Shown here: positions 44,920 through 54,210 of the stretch, in pieces
How the letters are laid out: each line of letters opens with the position of its first letter
Position numbering within the stretch: position 1 is the first letter of the stretch
Source of the DNA: Streptomyces chattanoogensis
GTDB lineage: Bacteria; Actinomycetota; Actinomycetes; Streptomycetales; Streptomycetaceae
Length of the DNA: 64,000 nucleotides
NCBI RefSeq assembly: GCF_001294335.1
Contig: NZ_LGKG01000136.1
Coordinates: 1 to 64,000 of the forward strand
Reading direction: 5' to 3'
The notes under the pieces: model-generated
What the model was told of the DNA's origin: nothing
Seen by the model: only the letters and a program-made list of their open reading frames with translations
The model's database searches: none
Translations under genes and position numbers: made by a program

Positions 44920-45837
44920 TCAGCGCTTGTTGTGGCGGGGTGTCAGGAATCCTTCGTCGCGGGCACCGGCGATCAGGCGCAGTGATCTGCGGCGGTTGCG
45001 TCCGGTGGCGTTCATGACGGCCAGGACCGGGTCCTGGCCGTTTCGCTGTGCCGCGCGGTAGGCATCGGCGGCGAGCTTGCGGCGTTCGGTGGTGCGCGAG
45101 CGGGTGAGGGTGACGGGCGGGGCGGCAGCGGGGCGCGCGGCAGGTTCGGCCGGGGCGCCGGAATCGCCGGAGGGGCCGGGCTCCGCGGATGTGCCGGGTT
45201 CCGTGGACTTCGGGGCGCGGTCGTGGGCGGCGGCCGCCGGGACGGCCGGGGCGGTGGCCGTACGGTCGTCGTCCCGGGGGTCGTCCGCCGTGCCGCAGCA
45301 CACGCCGTCGCTCCGGAGGGCGAACCGCGCCGGGACCGGCTCCGCCTCGGGCCGGAACGCCGGCGAGCCGGCCTCCGGCTCGTCCTGGCCGGCACCCGGG
45401 CCCGCCTCCTGGCCCGGCTCCCGTTCCGGTTCCGGCTCGAGGGCCGGCCGTTCCTTCCGCGGCCGCCCGGTGGCCAGCCGGCACGCGTCGTCCAGGGGGC
45501 CGTCGATCCAGCGCGCCAGCGAGGCGAGGCCGTCGAGGGTCAGGGGCGGATCGGCGCGCAGGTCCTCGACGGTGAGGCGGTCGTCGGAGACCGCCACGAG
45601 GACGTCGATCCGGGCTCCGTCGGCGAAGGTCAGCCGGGCGCTGAACCAGGGGCCCAGCGGATCGAGGCGGGGCGGCAGGTCCGCGAGCCCGAGGATCCCT
45701 TCCGGATCGTCGGGGGCGAGGGGCTCGGGAGCGGGCGCGGCCGAGCCGTAGCCCTGGAGCTCCCAGGCGGGCCACTCTCCGGCCGTGTCCTGGGCTTTAT
45801 ATCGGCTATTAACGGTATAAAAGTCACTTCCCGACAC
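44920..45837 (-). CDS. DUF6214-like Streptomyces protein with Pro/Ala/Glu-rich middle
   Basis: 305 aa from a GTG at 45837, without a clear ribosome-binding site. Three parts are visible: an N-terminal domain of about 120 residues (EWPAWELQGYGSA, GPWFSARLTFADGARIDVLV, DLRADPPLTLDGLASLARWI), a low-complexity linker rich in Pro, Ala, Glu and Asp (about 125-240), and a basic C-terminal domain (LAADAYRAAQRNGQDPVLAV, TGRNRRRSLRLIAGARDEGF). The last part looks like a small DNA- or RNA-binding helix bundle found in this actinomycete family. Function unknown. The promoter region upstream is AT-rich for this genome. Confidence 0.82.
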   Translation of the reverse strand: MSGSDFYTVNSRYKAQDTAGEWPAWELQGYGSAAPAPEPLAPDDPEGILGLADLPPRLDPLGPWFSARLTFADGARIDVLVAVSDDRLTVEDLRADPPLTLDGLASLARWIDGPLDDACRLATGRPRKERPALEPEPEREPGQEAGPGAGQDEPEAGSPAFRPEAEPVPARFALRSDGVCCGTADDPRDDDRTATAPAVPAAAAHDRAPKSTEPGTSAEPGPSGDSGAPAEPAARPAAAPPVTLTRSRTTERRKLAADAYRAAQRNGQDPVLAVMNATGRNRRRSLRLIAGARDEGFLTPRHNKR

Positions 45838-45975
45838 AGGGGAAAACGTAGCTCCCTGTTCATCGGCCCCAGGGGCGCGGCACGCTCATCACACCCGGGA
45901 GCAACCCCGATAGCGCATCTCCCGCCGCGGGCCCGTCGGTGCAATCCTGGGGGTACTCCGCGGAAGGGGCCACCC

Positions 45976-47340
45976 GTGCTTCGTGTCGCAGTCATCGGAT
46001 CGGGACCGAGCGGTGTGTACACCGCACAGTCCCTGGTCGAACAGCAGGCCGTGCCGGACATCGAGGTCTACGTCCTGGACCGGCTGCCGTGCCCGTACGG
46101 CCTGGTCCGTTACGGCGTCGCGCCGGACCACGAGAAGATCAAGTCGCTGCAGGGCAATCTGCGGACGGTGCTGGAGCACCCCCGGGTGCACTTCCTGGGG
46201 AATGTGGAGGCGGGCGCCCCGGGGGTGGGGCTGCCGGAGCTGCAGGAGATGTTCCACGCGGTGGTGTTCTGCGTGGGCGCCGCCACGGACCGCCATCTCG
46301 GCATCCCCGGTGAGGGCCTCCCCGGCAGCCATTCCGCGACCGATTTCGTCGCCTGGTACAGCGCGCATCCGGACGCCGCGACCGCCCGCTTCACCCTGGG
46401 CGCGCGCTCCGCGATCGTGATCGGCGTGGGCAACGTGGCCGTCGATGTGGCCCGGATCCTGGCCCGCGGCGCCGCGGAGCTCGCCACCACCGACATGCCC
46501 CAGGGGGCGCTCGGCGCGCTGGCCGACAGCCGCGTCGAGGATGTCTGGATGGTGGGCCGACGGGGGCCCTCGCAGGCCAAGTTCACCACCAAGGAGCTCC
46601 GGGAGCTGGGGTCCCTGCCGGGCACGGAGGTGCTCGTACGGCCCGAGGAACTGGCGCTGGACCCGGCGTACCGCGATCCGGGCGGCCTGCCGGCCGTGGG
46701 TCGGCGCAATGTCGAGGTGCTGCGCGGCTGGGCGGAGCGCCCGGTGGAGAAGGCGGCCGGGGCGGGGCCGGGACGGCGGATTCATCTGCGGTTCTTCCTG
46801 CGGCCGGTCGAGGTGGCGGGGGACGCGGCCACCGGGGTCCGGGCGGTCCGGTTCGAGCGGACGGCGCCGGACGGGCGCGGCGGGGTCACCGGGACCGGTG
46901 AGTACGAGGACATCGCGGGGCAGTTGGTGCTGCGTTCGGTCGGCTACCGGGGCACGCCGCAGCCGGGGCTGCCGTTCGACGAGGCGCGCGGGACGGTGCC
47001 GCATCTGGCGGGGCGGGTGCTGCGGGACGGTGTGCCGTGCCCCGGCGTCTATGTGGCGGGCTGGATCAAGCGCGGCCCCACCGGGGTGATCGGCACCAAC
47101 CGGCCGTGCGCGAAGGAGACCACGGCGTCGCTGCTGGAGGATGCCGCCCGGCTGGCGGGCCGCGACCTCGTGGACGACCCGGTGGCGGCGCTGCGGCGGG
47201 CGGGTCAGACGCCGGTGCCCTGGACGGGGTGGCTGGCCATCGAGGCGGCGGAGGCGGAGTGGGGCCGCCGGCTGGGCCGCGGGACCGTCAAACTGCCGGA
47301 CTGGGAAAGGCTGTTGGACGCCGCGCGGACGTCCGGGTGA
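45976..47340 (+). CDS. Ferredoxin-NADP+ reductase, FprA/adrenodoxin reductase type
   Basis: 454 aa from a GTG at 45976 with GGAAGGGG seven bases upstream. FAD-binding VAVIGSGPSGVYTAQSL at 3-19, NADPH-binding VIGVGNVAVDVARILARG at about 140, and the interdomain GLVRYGVAPDHEKIKSLQ and GWIKRGPTGVIGTNRPCAKE blocks are those of FprA and mitochondrial adrenodoxin reductase. It passes electrons from NADPH to ferredoxins that feed cytochromes P450 or other oxygenases. It might supply the diiron N-oxygenase in the same window, though 13 kb separate them and streptomycetes have several such reductases. Confidence 0.93.
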   Translation: MLRVAVIGSGPSGVYTAQSLVEQQAVPDIEVYVLDRLPCPYGLVRYGVAPDHEKIKSLQGNLRTVLEHPRVHFLGNVEAGAPGVGLPELQEMFHAVVFCVGAATDRHLGIPGEGLPGSHSATDFVAWYSAHPDAATARFTLGARSAIVIGVGNVAVDVARILARGAAELATTDMPQGALGALADSRVEDVWMVGRRGPSQAKFTTKELRELGSLPGTEVLVRPEELALDPAYRDPGGLPAVGRRNVEVLRGWAERPVEKAAGAGPGRRIHLRFFLRPVEVAGDAATGVRAVRFERTAPDGRGGVTGTGEYEDIAGQLVLRSVGYRGTPQPGLPFDEARGTVPHLAGRVLRDGVPCPGVYVAGWIKRGPTGVIGTNRPCAKETTASLLEDAARLAGRDLVDDPVAALRRAGQTPVPWTGWLAIEAAEAEWGRRLGRGTVKLPDWERLLDAARTSG

Positions 47341-47380
47341 GCCCGGCCGGGCAGGCGTGCCGGTACGGGAGAAGGGCGGA

Positions 47381-47764
47381 TCAGCCGTCCCCGAGGCGAC
47401 CGGCCTGGAGGTCCGCCGCGCGCAGCACACCGTCGATCAGGCCGGGGAACAGGGTGTCCAGGTCGGCCCGGCGCAGCCCGTTCATCTTGGCGGTGCCCCG
47501 GTAGACCTGCTGGATGACGCCGTGTTCGCGCAGCACCCGGTAGTGGTGCGTACAGGTCGACTTGCTGACCGGCAGCTCGACGTCGGCACAGGTCAGCTCG
47601 CCTTCGGCGGCGGCCAACGCGCAGACGATCCGTAGCCGCATCGGGTCGGCGAGGGCGTGCAGGACGCCTTCGAGCCGGATGTCCTCGCGGGCCGGGTGGG
47701 CCAGCGACCGCGAGCCGGACGGAGCGCCCCCGGAGGCCGTGGGGGACGTCGTACCGGTCGTCAT
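47381..47764 (-). CDS. ArsR-family winged-helix regulator
   Basis: 127 aa from ATG 47764 with AGGAG seven bases upstream; longer starts overlap the promoter. The winged helix is RLEGVLHALADPMRLRIVCA, followed by LTCADVELPVSKSTCTHHYR and VLREHGVIQQVYRGTAKMNG, with a Cys pair (CADV...STCTHHYR) that could sense metals or thiols. It is divergent from the old yellow enzyme gene with inverted repeats in between, the common arrangement for a repressor of a flavin reductase. Confidence 0.9.
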   Translation of the reverse strand: MTTGTTSPTASGGAPSGSRSLAHPAREDIRLEGVLHALADPMRLRIVCALAAAEGELTCADVELPVSKSTCTHHYRVLREHGVIQQVYRGTAKMNGLRRADLDTLFPGLIDGVLRAADLQAGRLGDG

Positions 47765-47854
47765 GGCGGCTCCTGGGGTGCGGTGCATCGGCTCGCCGGG
47801 TTGGTCCGGCCCGTCCATTGTACGAGCACCATCGTAGTTTGACATCTGCCGTAC

Positions 47855-47870
47855 TACGACGATTATCGTA
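47855..47870. promoter_or_regulatory. Probable ArsR operator in the divergent spacer
   Basis: TACGA (47855-47859), CGATTA, TCGTA (47866-47870), nested in the wider inverted repeat CGTAC(47850-47854)/GTACG (47868-47872). A related CATCGTAG half-site lies at 47830-47837. The region is AT-richer than its surroundings. Confidence 0.55.
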
Positions 47871-47928
47871 CGAACGCGCCGAGCCGAAGCACCCGCCGAG
47901 GCAAGCCCGAACCGACCTGGAGATTGCC

Positions 47929-49026
47929 GTGAGCACGCTGTTCCAGCCCATCACCCTGCGGTCCCTGACCATCGCCAACCGCCTCTGGATGGCACCGATG
48001 TGCCAGTACTCCGCCGCGGCCACCGGGCCCGACGCGGGCGTCGCCACCGACTGGCACTTCGCCCACTACGCGGCGCGGGCGGCCGGCGGCACCGGCCTGA
48101 TCCTGACCGAGGCGACGGCCGTCGCCCCGGAGGGCCGGATCAGCCCGTACGACCTGGGGATCTGGAACGACCGCCAGGTGGCGGCGCTGCGCCGGATCAC
48201 CGGATTCCTCAAGGAGCACGGCACCGTCCCCGGTATCCAGCTCGCCCACGCCGGCCGCAAGGCATCCACCGACGCCCCGTGGCGCGACGGCGCCCCGCTG
48301 ACGGACGCGGACGGCGGCTGGCCCACGGTGGCGCCGAGCCCGCTCCCGTTCGACGAGGGGCACCCGGCTCCCGACGAGCTCAGCGCCGAAGGCATACGGG
48401 AGATCGTGGGGCAGTTCGCGGACGCCGCGCGGCGGGCGCTGGACGCCGGCTTCCAGGTCGTCGAGGTGCACGGTGCGCACGGCTATCTGATCGGCCAGTT
48501 CCTCTCGCCGCACACCAACCACCGCACCGACGAGTACGGCGGCTCGTACGAGAACCGGACCCGGTTCGCACTGGAGGTCGTGGACGCGGTGCGCGCCGTA
48601 TGGCCCGAGGAGCTTCCGGTGCTGTTCCGTATCTCGGCGACCGACTGGCTGAGCGAGAACGAGGACGACGAGCGCGAGGGCTGGACCGCCGACGACACGG
48701 TGCGCTTCGCCGCCGATCTGCTGGCGCACGGGGTGGATCTGCTGGACACCTCCACGGGCGGCAATGCGCCGCGGGCCCGGATCGCGAGCGGTCCGGGGTA
48801 CCAGGTGCCGTTCGCGGAGCGGGTGAAGCGGGAGACCGGGCTGCCGGTCGGCGCCGTGGGGCTGATCACCGAAGCCCGGCAGGCCGAGAAGGTCGTCGCG
48901 GACGGTCAGGCGGATGTGGTGCTGCTCGGCCGCGAGCTGCTGCGCAACCCGTCCTTCGTCCGCCACGCGGCCCGCGAGCTGGGCGGTGCGGCGGCGACTC
49001 CGCAGCAGTACCACTGGGCCGTCTGA
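47929..49026 (+). CDS. Old yellow enzyme family NADH:flavin oxidoreductase (YqjM-like)
   Basis: 365 aa from GTG 47929, with GGAG seven bases upstream. FMN-dependent TIM barrel that reduces activated alkenes. Class III features: Cys in MAPMCQYSAAAT near residue 25, substrate-binding GIQLAHAGRKAS, HGAHGYLIGQFLSPHTNHRT and DEYGGSYENRTRF. LFQPITLRSLTIANRLWMAP is the family N-terminus. Control by the divergent ArsR-type gene through the shared spacer is likely. The physiological substrate is probably an electrophile or an enal; not determinable here. Confidence 0.94.
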   Translation: MSTLFQPITLRSLTIANRLWMAPMCQYSAAATGPDAGVATDWHFAHYAARAAGGTGLILTEATAVAPEGRISPYDLGIWNDRQVAALRRITGFLKEHGTVPGIQLAHAGRKASTDAPWRDGAPLTDADGGWPTVAPSPLPFDEGHPAPDELSAEGIREIVGQFADAARRALDAGFQVVEVHGAHGYLIGQFLSPHTNHRTDEYGGSYENRTRFALEVVDAVRAVWPEELPVLFRISATDWLSENEDDEREGWTADDTVRFAADLLAHGVDLLDTSTGGNAPRARIASGPGYQVPFAERVKRETGLPVGAVGLITEARQAEKVVADGQADVVLLGRELLRNPSFVRHAARELGGAAATPQQYHWAV

Positions 49027-49117
49027 CCTGCGCGGACACGCTCCGGAGCGCCGCTGTCAGTGGTCGGGTGCACACTGACCACTACCTGGGACAACGGCGT
49101 TTCGGAGGTGTTCGGAC

Positions 49118-50212
49118 GTGTCCGGCATGACTGACGTACTCCTCGCGGTGGGCACCCGCAAAGGGCTCTTCATCGGCCGACGGCGGCGCGGCGAGTGGGA
49201 ATTGAGCGGCCCGCACTTCGCCGCGCAGGCGGTCTACTCCCTCGGGATCGACACCCGCGGCCCGGCCCCCAGACTGCTCGCCGGAGCCGACAGCGCCCAC
49301 TGGGGCCCGTCGGTCTTCCACTCCGACGACCTCGGCGCGACCTGGCGCGAGCCCGCCCGCCCGGCGGTCAAGTACCCGCAGTACACCGGGACTTCGCTGG
49401 AGCGGGTGTGGCAGCTGCATCCGGCGGGCCCCGCCGCCCCCGAGGTGGTGTACGCGGGCACCGAGCCCGGCGGACTGTTCCGGTCGGCCGACCGGGGCGA
49501 GACGTTCGAGCTGGTCCGGCCGCTGTGGGACCACCCGAGCAGAGAGCAGTGGGTGCCGGGCGGCGGCGGGCTGGCCGTCCATACGGTGATCACCGACCCG
49601 CGGGATGTCGACGCGGTGACGGTGGCGGTCTCGGCGGCCGGGGTGTTCCGCACCCTCGACGGCGGTGCGAGCTGGGCGCCGTCGAACCACGGCGTCAAGG
49701 CGGTCTTCCTGCCGGACCAGCACCCCGAGTTCGGCCAGTGCGTCCACAAGATCGCGCAGGACCCGGAGAACCGCGACCGGCTGTACCTCCAGAACCACTG
49801 GGGCGTCTACCGCAGCGATGACGCGGGCGCCGCCTGGACGGACATCGGCGGCGGCCTGCCCTCCGACTTCGGCTTCGCGGTGGCCGCGCATCCGCGCCGC
49901 GGCGATGTCGCCTATCTCTTCCCCATCACCGCGGACATCGACCGGGTGCCGGCCGAGCACCGCTGCCGGGTCTACCGCACCTCCGACGCCGGCGGCAGCT
50001 GGGAGCCCCTGAGCGCCGGGCTGCCCGAGGAGGACCACTACGGCACGGTGCTCAGGGATGCGCTCACGGTGGACGACACCGATCCCGCGGGCGTCTATTT
50101 CGGCAACCGCAACGGCGAGGTGTACGCCTCCGATGACGACGGCGACAGCTGGCGGCTGCTCGCCTCCCATCTGCCGGATGTGCTGTGTGTACGGGCGGCC
50201 GCCGTGGGATGA
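49118..50212 (+). CDS. BNR/Asp-box beta-propeller protein (sialidase-like fold)
   Basis: 364 aa from GTG 49118 with GGAGG upstream (ATG 49127 is an alternative). Four to five Asp-box repeats of the form S-x-D-x-G-x-x-W are visible: SDDLGATWREP, SADRGETFELV, TLDGGASWAPS, SDDAGAAWTDI, TSDAGGSWEPL, SDDDGDSWRLL. They mark blades of a six- or seven-bladed propeller. No signal peptide and no RIP/arginine triad of true sialidases is apparent, so it is probably a cytosolic or cell-associated protein of the VPS10/BNR-like type with unknown role. Monocistronic before ung. Confidence 0.88.
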   Translation: MSGMTDVLLAVGTRKGLFIGRRRRGEWELSGPHFAAQAVYSLGIDTRGPAPRLLAGADSAHWGPSVFHSDDLGATWREPARPAVKYPQYTGTSLERVWQLHPAGPAAPEVVYAGTEPGGLFRSADRGETFELVRPLWDHPSREQWVPGGGGLAVHTVITDPRDVDAVTVAVSAAGVFRTLDGGASWAPSNHGVKAVFLPDQHPEFGQCVHKIAQDPENRDRLYLQNHWGVYRSDDAGAAWTDIGGGLPSDFGFAVAAHPRRGDVAYLFPITADIDRVPAEHRCRVYRTSDAGGSWEPLSAGLPEEDHYGTVLRDALTVDDTDPAGVYFGNRNGEVYASDDDGDSWRLLASHLPDVLCVRAAAVG

Positions 50213-50284
50213 GCGACGGTGCGGGGCGGATGAGTCGGGGCCATGGATTGAAGGGAGGCGGTACGGGGCCAGTAGGGTGATCGC

Positions 50285-50962
50285 GTGGCTGCACGACCTC
50301 TTCATGACATCGTTGAACCGGGCTGGGCCAAGGCACTTGAGCCCGTCGCCGGACAGATCGCCGCGATGGGCGACTTCCTCCGGGCGGAGATCGCCGCCGG
50401 ACGGACGTACCTCCCGGCCGGGAACAATGTGCTGCGCGCCTTCCAGCAGCCCTTCGACCAGGTGCGGGTGCTCCTCGTCGGACAGGACCCCTACCCCACC
50501 CCGGGGCATGCGGTCGGGCTGAGCTTCTCCGTGGCGCCGGACGTCCGCCCGCTGCCGGGAAGCCTGGAGAACATCTTCCGCGAGCTGCACTCCGATCTCG
50601 GACTGCCGCGGCCGTCCAACGGCGACCTCACACCCTGGACCGAGCAGGGCGTGCTGCTGCTGAACAGAGCCCTGACCACGGCGCCCCGCAAGCCCGCCGC
50701 CCACCGCGGCAAGGGCTGGGAGGCGATCACCGAGCAGGCCATCCGCGCGCTGGTGGAGCGCGGCGGCCCGCTGGTGGCGGTGCTGTGGGGACGCGATGCG
50801 CGCAATCTGCGGCCGCTGCTCGGCAGCGTGCCGGCCGTCGAATCGGCGCACCCCTCCCCCATGTCCGCCGACCGCGGCTTCTTCGGCTCGCGGCCCTTCA
50901 GCCGGGTGAACGATCTGCTGGCGCGGCAGGGGGCGCAGCCCGTGGACTGGCGCCTGCCGTGA
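50285..50962 (+). CDS. ung: Uracil-DNA glycosylase, family 1
   Basis: 225 aa, the normal size. It removes uracil from DNA to start base-excision repair. The water-activating motif GQDPYP has Asp68, and the Leu-intercalation loop is [20 protein letters not shown] with His189. [20 protein letters not shown] also fits. GTG 50285 is the start; no strong ribosome-binding site is apparent. Separate gene between the propeller and scramblase-like genes. Confidence 0.95.
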   Translation: MAARPLHDIVEPGWAKALEPVAGQIAAMGDFLRAEIAAGRTYLPAGNNVLRAFQQPFDQVRVLLVGQDPYPTPGHAVGLSFSVAPDVRPLPGSLENIFRELHSDLGLPRPSNGDLTPWTEQGVLLLNRALTTAPRKPAAHRGKGWEAITEQAIRALVERGGPLVAVLWGRDARNLRPLLGSVPAVESAHPSPMSADRGFFGSRPFSRVNDLLARQGAQPVDWRLP

Positions 50963-51000
50963 TGCCGGGCGCCGGACCTGCCGGGCGCTAGTGTGCCCGC

Positions 51001-51879
51001 ATGACCCACGCGAACATCCCTGCGGGCTGGTATGCCGACCCGCAGGGAATCCCCCGGCAATTGCGCTGGTGGGACGGCTCACGGTGGACCGAACACACCC
51101 ATCCCGGAGAGCAGACGCTGCAGTCCGCGCAGGCACCGGCCCAGGACCGGCCGCAGGCGGCGCCGCAGCACCCCGCGCCTGATCACGCCCGGCTGGACGG
51201 GCCCGCGCAGTCGCCCTCGCTCCGGAAGCAGGCTTCCGGGCAGCCGGCACCCCAGCAGCCGCCCGCCGGGCCAGGCGGCGGCACCCTGTTCACCGAGCCG
51301 GTGCTCGTCGTGAACCAGAAAGCCCGGCTGATCGAGGTCACCAACGAGTACGGCGTCTTCGACCAGCACGGCAACTCCCTCGGCACGGTCGTCCAGGTCG
51401 GCCAGAGCGCCGCCAAGAAGGTGCTGCGGGTCGTCTCCAGCCTGGATCAGTACATGACCCACAAGCTGGAGATCCGCGATGCCGACGGGCAGCCGCAGCT
51501 GGTGCTGACCCGGCCCGCGAAGATCCTCAGGTCCAAGGTGCTGGTGGCGCGGCCGGACGGGCAGCCGGTCGGCGAGATCGTGCAGCAGAACGCCATCGGG
51601 AAGATCAACTTCTCGATGACGGCCAACGGCCGGTGCATCGGCGCCATCAAGGCGGAGAACTGGCGCGCCTGGAACTTCGCGATCGCGGACCACACGGACA
51701 CCGAGGTCGCCCGGATCACCAAGACCTGGGAAGGCCTCGCCAGGACGATGTTCACCACCGCGGACAACTACGTCCTTCAGGTCCACCGCCCGCTCCCCGA
51801 TCCGCTGCTGAGCCTGGTCGTCGCCGCGGCCCTGACCGTCGACACCGCCCTCAAGCAGGACGCCCGCGGCCTTGGCTGA
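51001..51879 (+). CDS. DUF2510 plus scramblase/LURP-like protein
   Basis: 292 aa in three parts. Residues 5-35 are a DUF2510 motif (AGWYADPQGIPRQLRWWDGS), residues about 36-95 a Gln/Pro/Ala-rich linker, and residues about 95-290 a tubby/scramblase-like beta barrel (LFTEPVLVVNQKARLIEVTN, VFDQHGNSLGTVVQVGQSA, LTRPAKILRSKVLVARPDG, AENWRAWNFAIADHTDTEVA). DUF2510 often occurs at the N-terminus of membrane-associated actinobacterial proteins. The C-terminal segment LSLVVAAALTVDTAL is hydrophobic but short. Membrane-lipid association is inferred; no activity is known. Confidence 0.88.
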   Translation: MTHANIPAGWYADPQGIPRQLRWWDGSRWTEHTHPGEQTLQSAQAPAQDRPQAAPQHPAPDHARLDGPAQSPSLRKQASGQPAPQQPPAGPGGGTLFTEPVLVVNQKARLIEVTNEYGVFDQHGNSLGTVVQVGQSAAKKVLRVVSSLDQYMTHKLEIRDADGQPQLVLTRPAKILRSKVLVARPDGQPVGEIVQQNAIGKINFSMTANGRCIGAIKAENWRAWNFAIADHTDTEVARITKTWEGLARTMFTTADNYVLQVHRPLPDPLLSLVVAAALTVDTALKQDARGLG

Positions 51880-52882
51880 GCCGGCCGGCCGCGGCGCGTT
51901 CGTCCTGGGGGCCGACTCGGGCGGCTCGAGGCTGCGGATCGCCCTCGCCCGCGCGGACGGCGGCCACGCCCCCCGGCCGCTCGCCACGTGCAGCTCGCAG
52001 GAGCCGGTCCGCACCGGCCCCGCCGGGATCGACGCGGCGCATCTACTGTCCCAACTGCTGCCCGCCGCCGAGGAGTTGCTGAGCCGGGCGGGTGCGAACG
52101 GGCTCGTCGCCGTCTGCATCGGCGCCGCCGGGATGGCCACCCTCGGCGACGATCTGCGCGCCCGGCTGCCCGCCGCCCTGACCGCCGCCTTCGGGCCGGT
52201 CCGCCTGGCGCTGGCGGCCGATGCCGTCACCGCGTACGCGGGAGCGCTGGGCCAGCGGCCGGGCGCCGTGGTCGCCGCGGGCACCGGCCTGATCGCCATG
52301 GGCACGGACCTGACGGCGGCGGGCGGCTGGCGCCGCGCCGACGGCTGGGGCCATCTGCTGGGCGACTGCGGTTCCGGCGCATGGATCGGCCGCGCCGGGC
52401 TGGAGGCCGCGATGCGCGCGTACGACGGGCGGCCCGGCGGTTCGCACCCGCTACTGGCGTGCGCACAGGCGCAGTTCGGGCCCGCCGGCGAGCTGCCCGG
52501 TGCGCTCTATCCGCGCCCCGACCGTCCCGCCGTACTGGCCTCTTTCGCACCCGAGGTGGGCCGTTGCGCCGCCGACGGCGACCCGGTGGCCGCCGGCATC
52601 CTGGTCGACGCCGCGCGCCATATCGCCGACGCCGCGGCCGCGGTCTGCCCGTCCGGCGGCCGCCCCACGGTGGCGCTCACCGGCGGTCTGTTCCGGATGG
52701 GCGAACCACTGCTGGCCCCGGTGCGCGCGGCGCTCGCCGTACGACTGCCGCACGCGCGCCGGGAGACGGCCGCCGGAAGCCCCCTCGACGGGGCGCTGGC
52801 CATCGCCGCGGCGCTGCCGGAAGGCCGCCTGAAATTGCCCGCCGACCCGAAGTTGTTGCAGATCACACCCCCTGTGGGGTGA
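51872..52882 (+). CDS. BadF/BadG/BcrA/BcrD-type ATPase, N-acetylglucosamine kinase-like
   Basis: 336 aa. The actin-like ATPase fold shows VLGADSGGSRLRIALARADG (phosphate 1), VVAAGTGLIAMGTDL (phosphate 2) and VALTGGLFRMGEPLL (adenosine). WGHLLGDCGSGAWIGRAGLE is a typical N-acetylglucosamine kinase segment. No ATG or GTG gives a complete first strand; the best start is a TTG at 51872 that overlaps the upstream stop codon by eight bases, suggesting translational coupling. The role would be phosphorylation of a recycled amino sugar; substrate not proven. Confidence 0.85.
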   Translation: MAEPAGRGAFVLGADSGGSRLRIALARADGGHAPRPLATCSSQEPVRTGPAGIDAAHLLSQLLPAAEELLSRAGANGLVAVCIGAAGMATLGDDLRARLPAALTAAFGPVRLALAADAVTAYAGALGQRPGAVVAAGTGLIAMGTDLTAAGGWRRADGWGHLLGDCGSGAWIGRAGLEAAMRAYDGRPGGSHPLLACAQAQFGPAGELPGALYPRPDRPAVLASFAPEVGRCAADGDPVAAGILVDAARHIADAAAAVCPSGGRPTVALTGGLFRMGEPLLAPVRAALAVRLPHARRETAAGSPLDGALAIAAALPEGRLKLPADPKLLQITPPVG

Positions 52883-52989
52883 TCGGGGCGATCGCACCTC
52901 CGTGACGCGCGGGATAAATCGGGACGGATACCTCGGCAGCGAACCCTCCCTCGGCGCGGGAGTGGTCCGAGGCGTTAGCATGCGGCGCC

Positions 52990-53935
52990 ATGAGTTCCCC
53001 CACTGGGCCCGCACCTGGCTCGCCCTATTTTGACGCCGAATCCCCGAGCCCGGGGGCCGCACCCGGCCTGCCCGTACGCATGCCGCGCCGCCAGACCGGC
53101 CGCCACCGCAAGCCCGAGCCGCTCGCCGCACCCGAGGGCGCACCCGCCCTGGTGCTCGCCGTGCCCGGCCCCCCCCACCGCCGCCTCCCGCAGCCTGGCG
53201 GAAGAGGTCTCCAGCATCGCCCGCTCGGAGCTGCCCGGCCTCGACGCCCGGATCGGCTATCTCGACGGCGGCGATGACGAGTTCCCGTCGCTGGAGGCCG
53301 TCCTGGCCCAGGCCGGCGCCGAGCAGAAGGAGCGGATCGGCCACGACGGGCCGGCCGACCAGCCCGCCGCGGTGGTCGTGCCGCTGCTGGCCGGTCCGGA
53401 CAGCTCCCTGCTGCGCCGGATACGCCAGGCCATCATGAACAGCGGTTCCGGCGCGGACCTGACCGATGTCCTCGGCCCGCACCCGCTGCTCGCCGAGGCG
53501 CTGCACGTCCGGCTCTCCGAGGCCGGTCTGGCGCGCGCCGACCGTGCCCGTCTGTTCACGGTCGCCACCGCGGCGGACGGCATCATCCTGGCCACCGTGG
53601 GCGGCGACGAGGCCGTACAGGCCGCCGGGATCACCGGCATGCTGCTCTCGGCGCGGCTGGCCGTGCCGGTGCTGGCCGCCGGTCTGGACGAGGAGGGCGC
53701 CATCGCCCGCACGGCCGAGCAGCTGCGCGGCTCCGGCTCGCAGCAGCTGGCCCTGGCCCCGTACCTGATCGGCCCCGAGCTCGCCGACGGCCTTCTGGGG
53801 GCGGCCGCGGCGGAGGCGGAGTGCGCCTCGGCGGAAGCGCTCGGCGCGTACGGCGCGGTGGGCCGGCTGGTGCTGTCGAACTACGCGGCAGCGGTGGGCA
53901 TCACCCTGCAGCAGGGGGCACCGGTCGCCCGCTAG
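52990..53935 (+). pseudogene. CbiX/SirB-like protein gene with a +1 frameshift in a C8 run
   Basis: The N-terminal frame from ATG 52990 (SPYFDAESPSPGAAPGLPVR, PEPLAAPEGAPALVLAVPGP) is continued by another frame from about 53177 (ASRSLAEEVSSIARSELPGL, DARIGYLDGGDDEFPSLEAV, up to the stop at 53935). The switch occurs at a run of eight C (53169-53176); with seven C the reading frame would be continuous and encode about 314 aa. The product resembles sirohydrochlorin chelatase-like CbiX proteins, but the usual catalytic His of LVAHGSR is replaced (LAVPGPP). Either a sequencing error, a phase-variable tract or a real pseudogene. Confidence 0.8.
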
Positions 53936-53968
53936 AGCCCCGGGACTCCCTCAGGACGGACCGTGGAG

Positions 53969-54001
53969 GGGCCGCCCGCGCGCAGTGCGCGAGGGCGGCC
54001 C
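53969..54001. terminator. Terminator hairpin
   Basis: GGGCCGCCC (53969-53977) and GGGCGGCCC (53993-54001), with further GCGCGC/GCGCG pairing inside, follow the CbiX-like gene by 34 bp; TTCG follows the stem. Confidence 0.65.
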
Positions 54002-54210
54002 TTCGCCGTGTCCGGGGTCGGTCGGCGCTCCGACCGGCGCAGATGCCCGTCAGGCGCCCTGGGGCGACGCCGGACGCGGTGTGGGTGCCCGTGTCGCCGC
54101 GCGCCCGCGAGCGGCCCCGTCAGGGCTTCTGCCGGCCGTCCGGCGGCTACGGTGAGGATCCCGGGAATCCCTCCCCCGCCGTCCGCGGGGCCGCTCCGGG
54201 AGGCAGCGCC

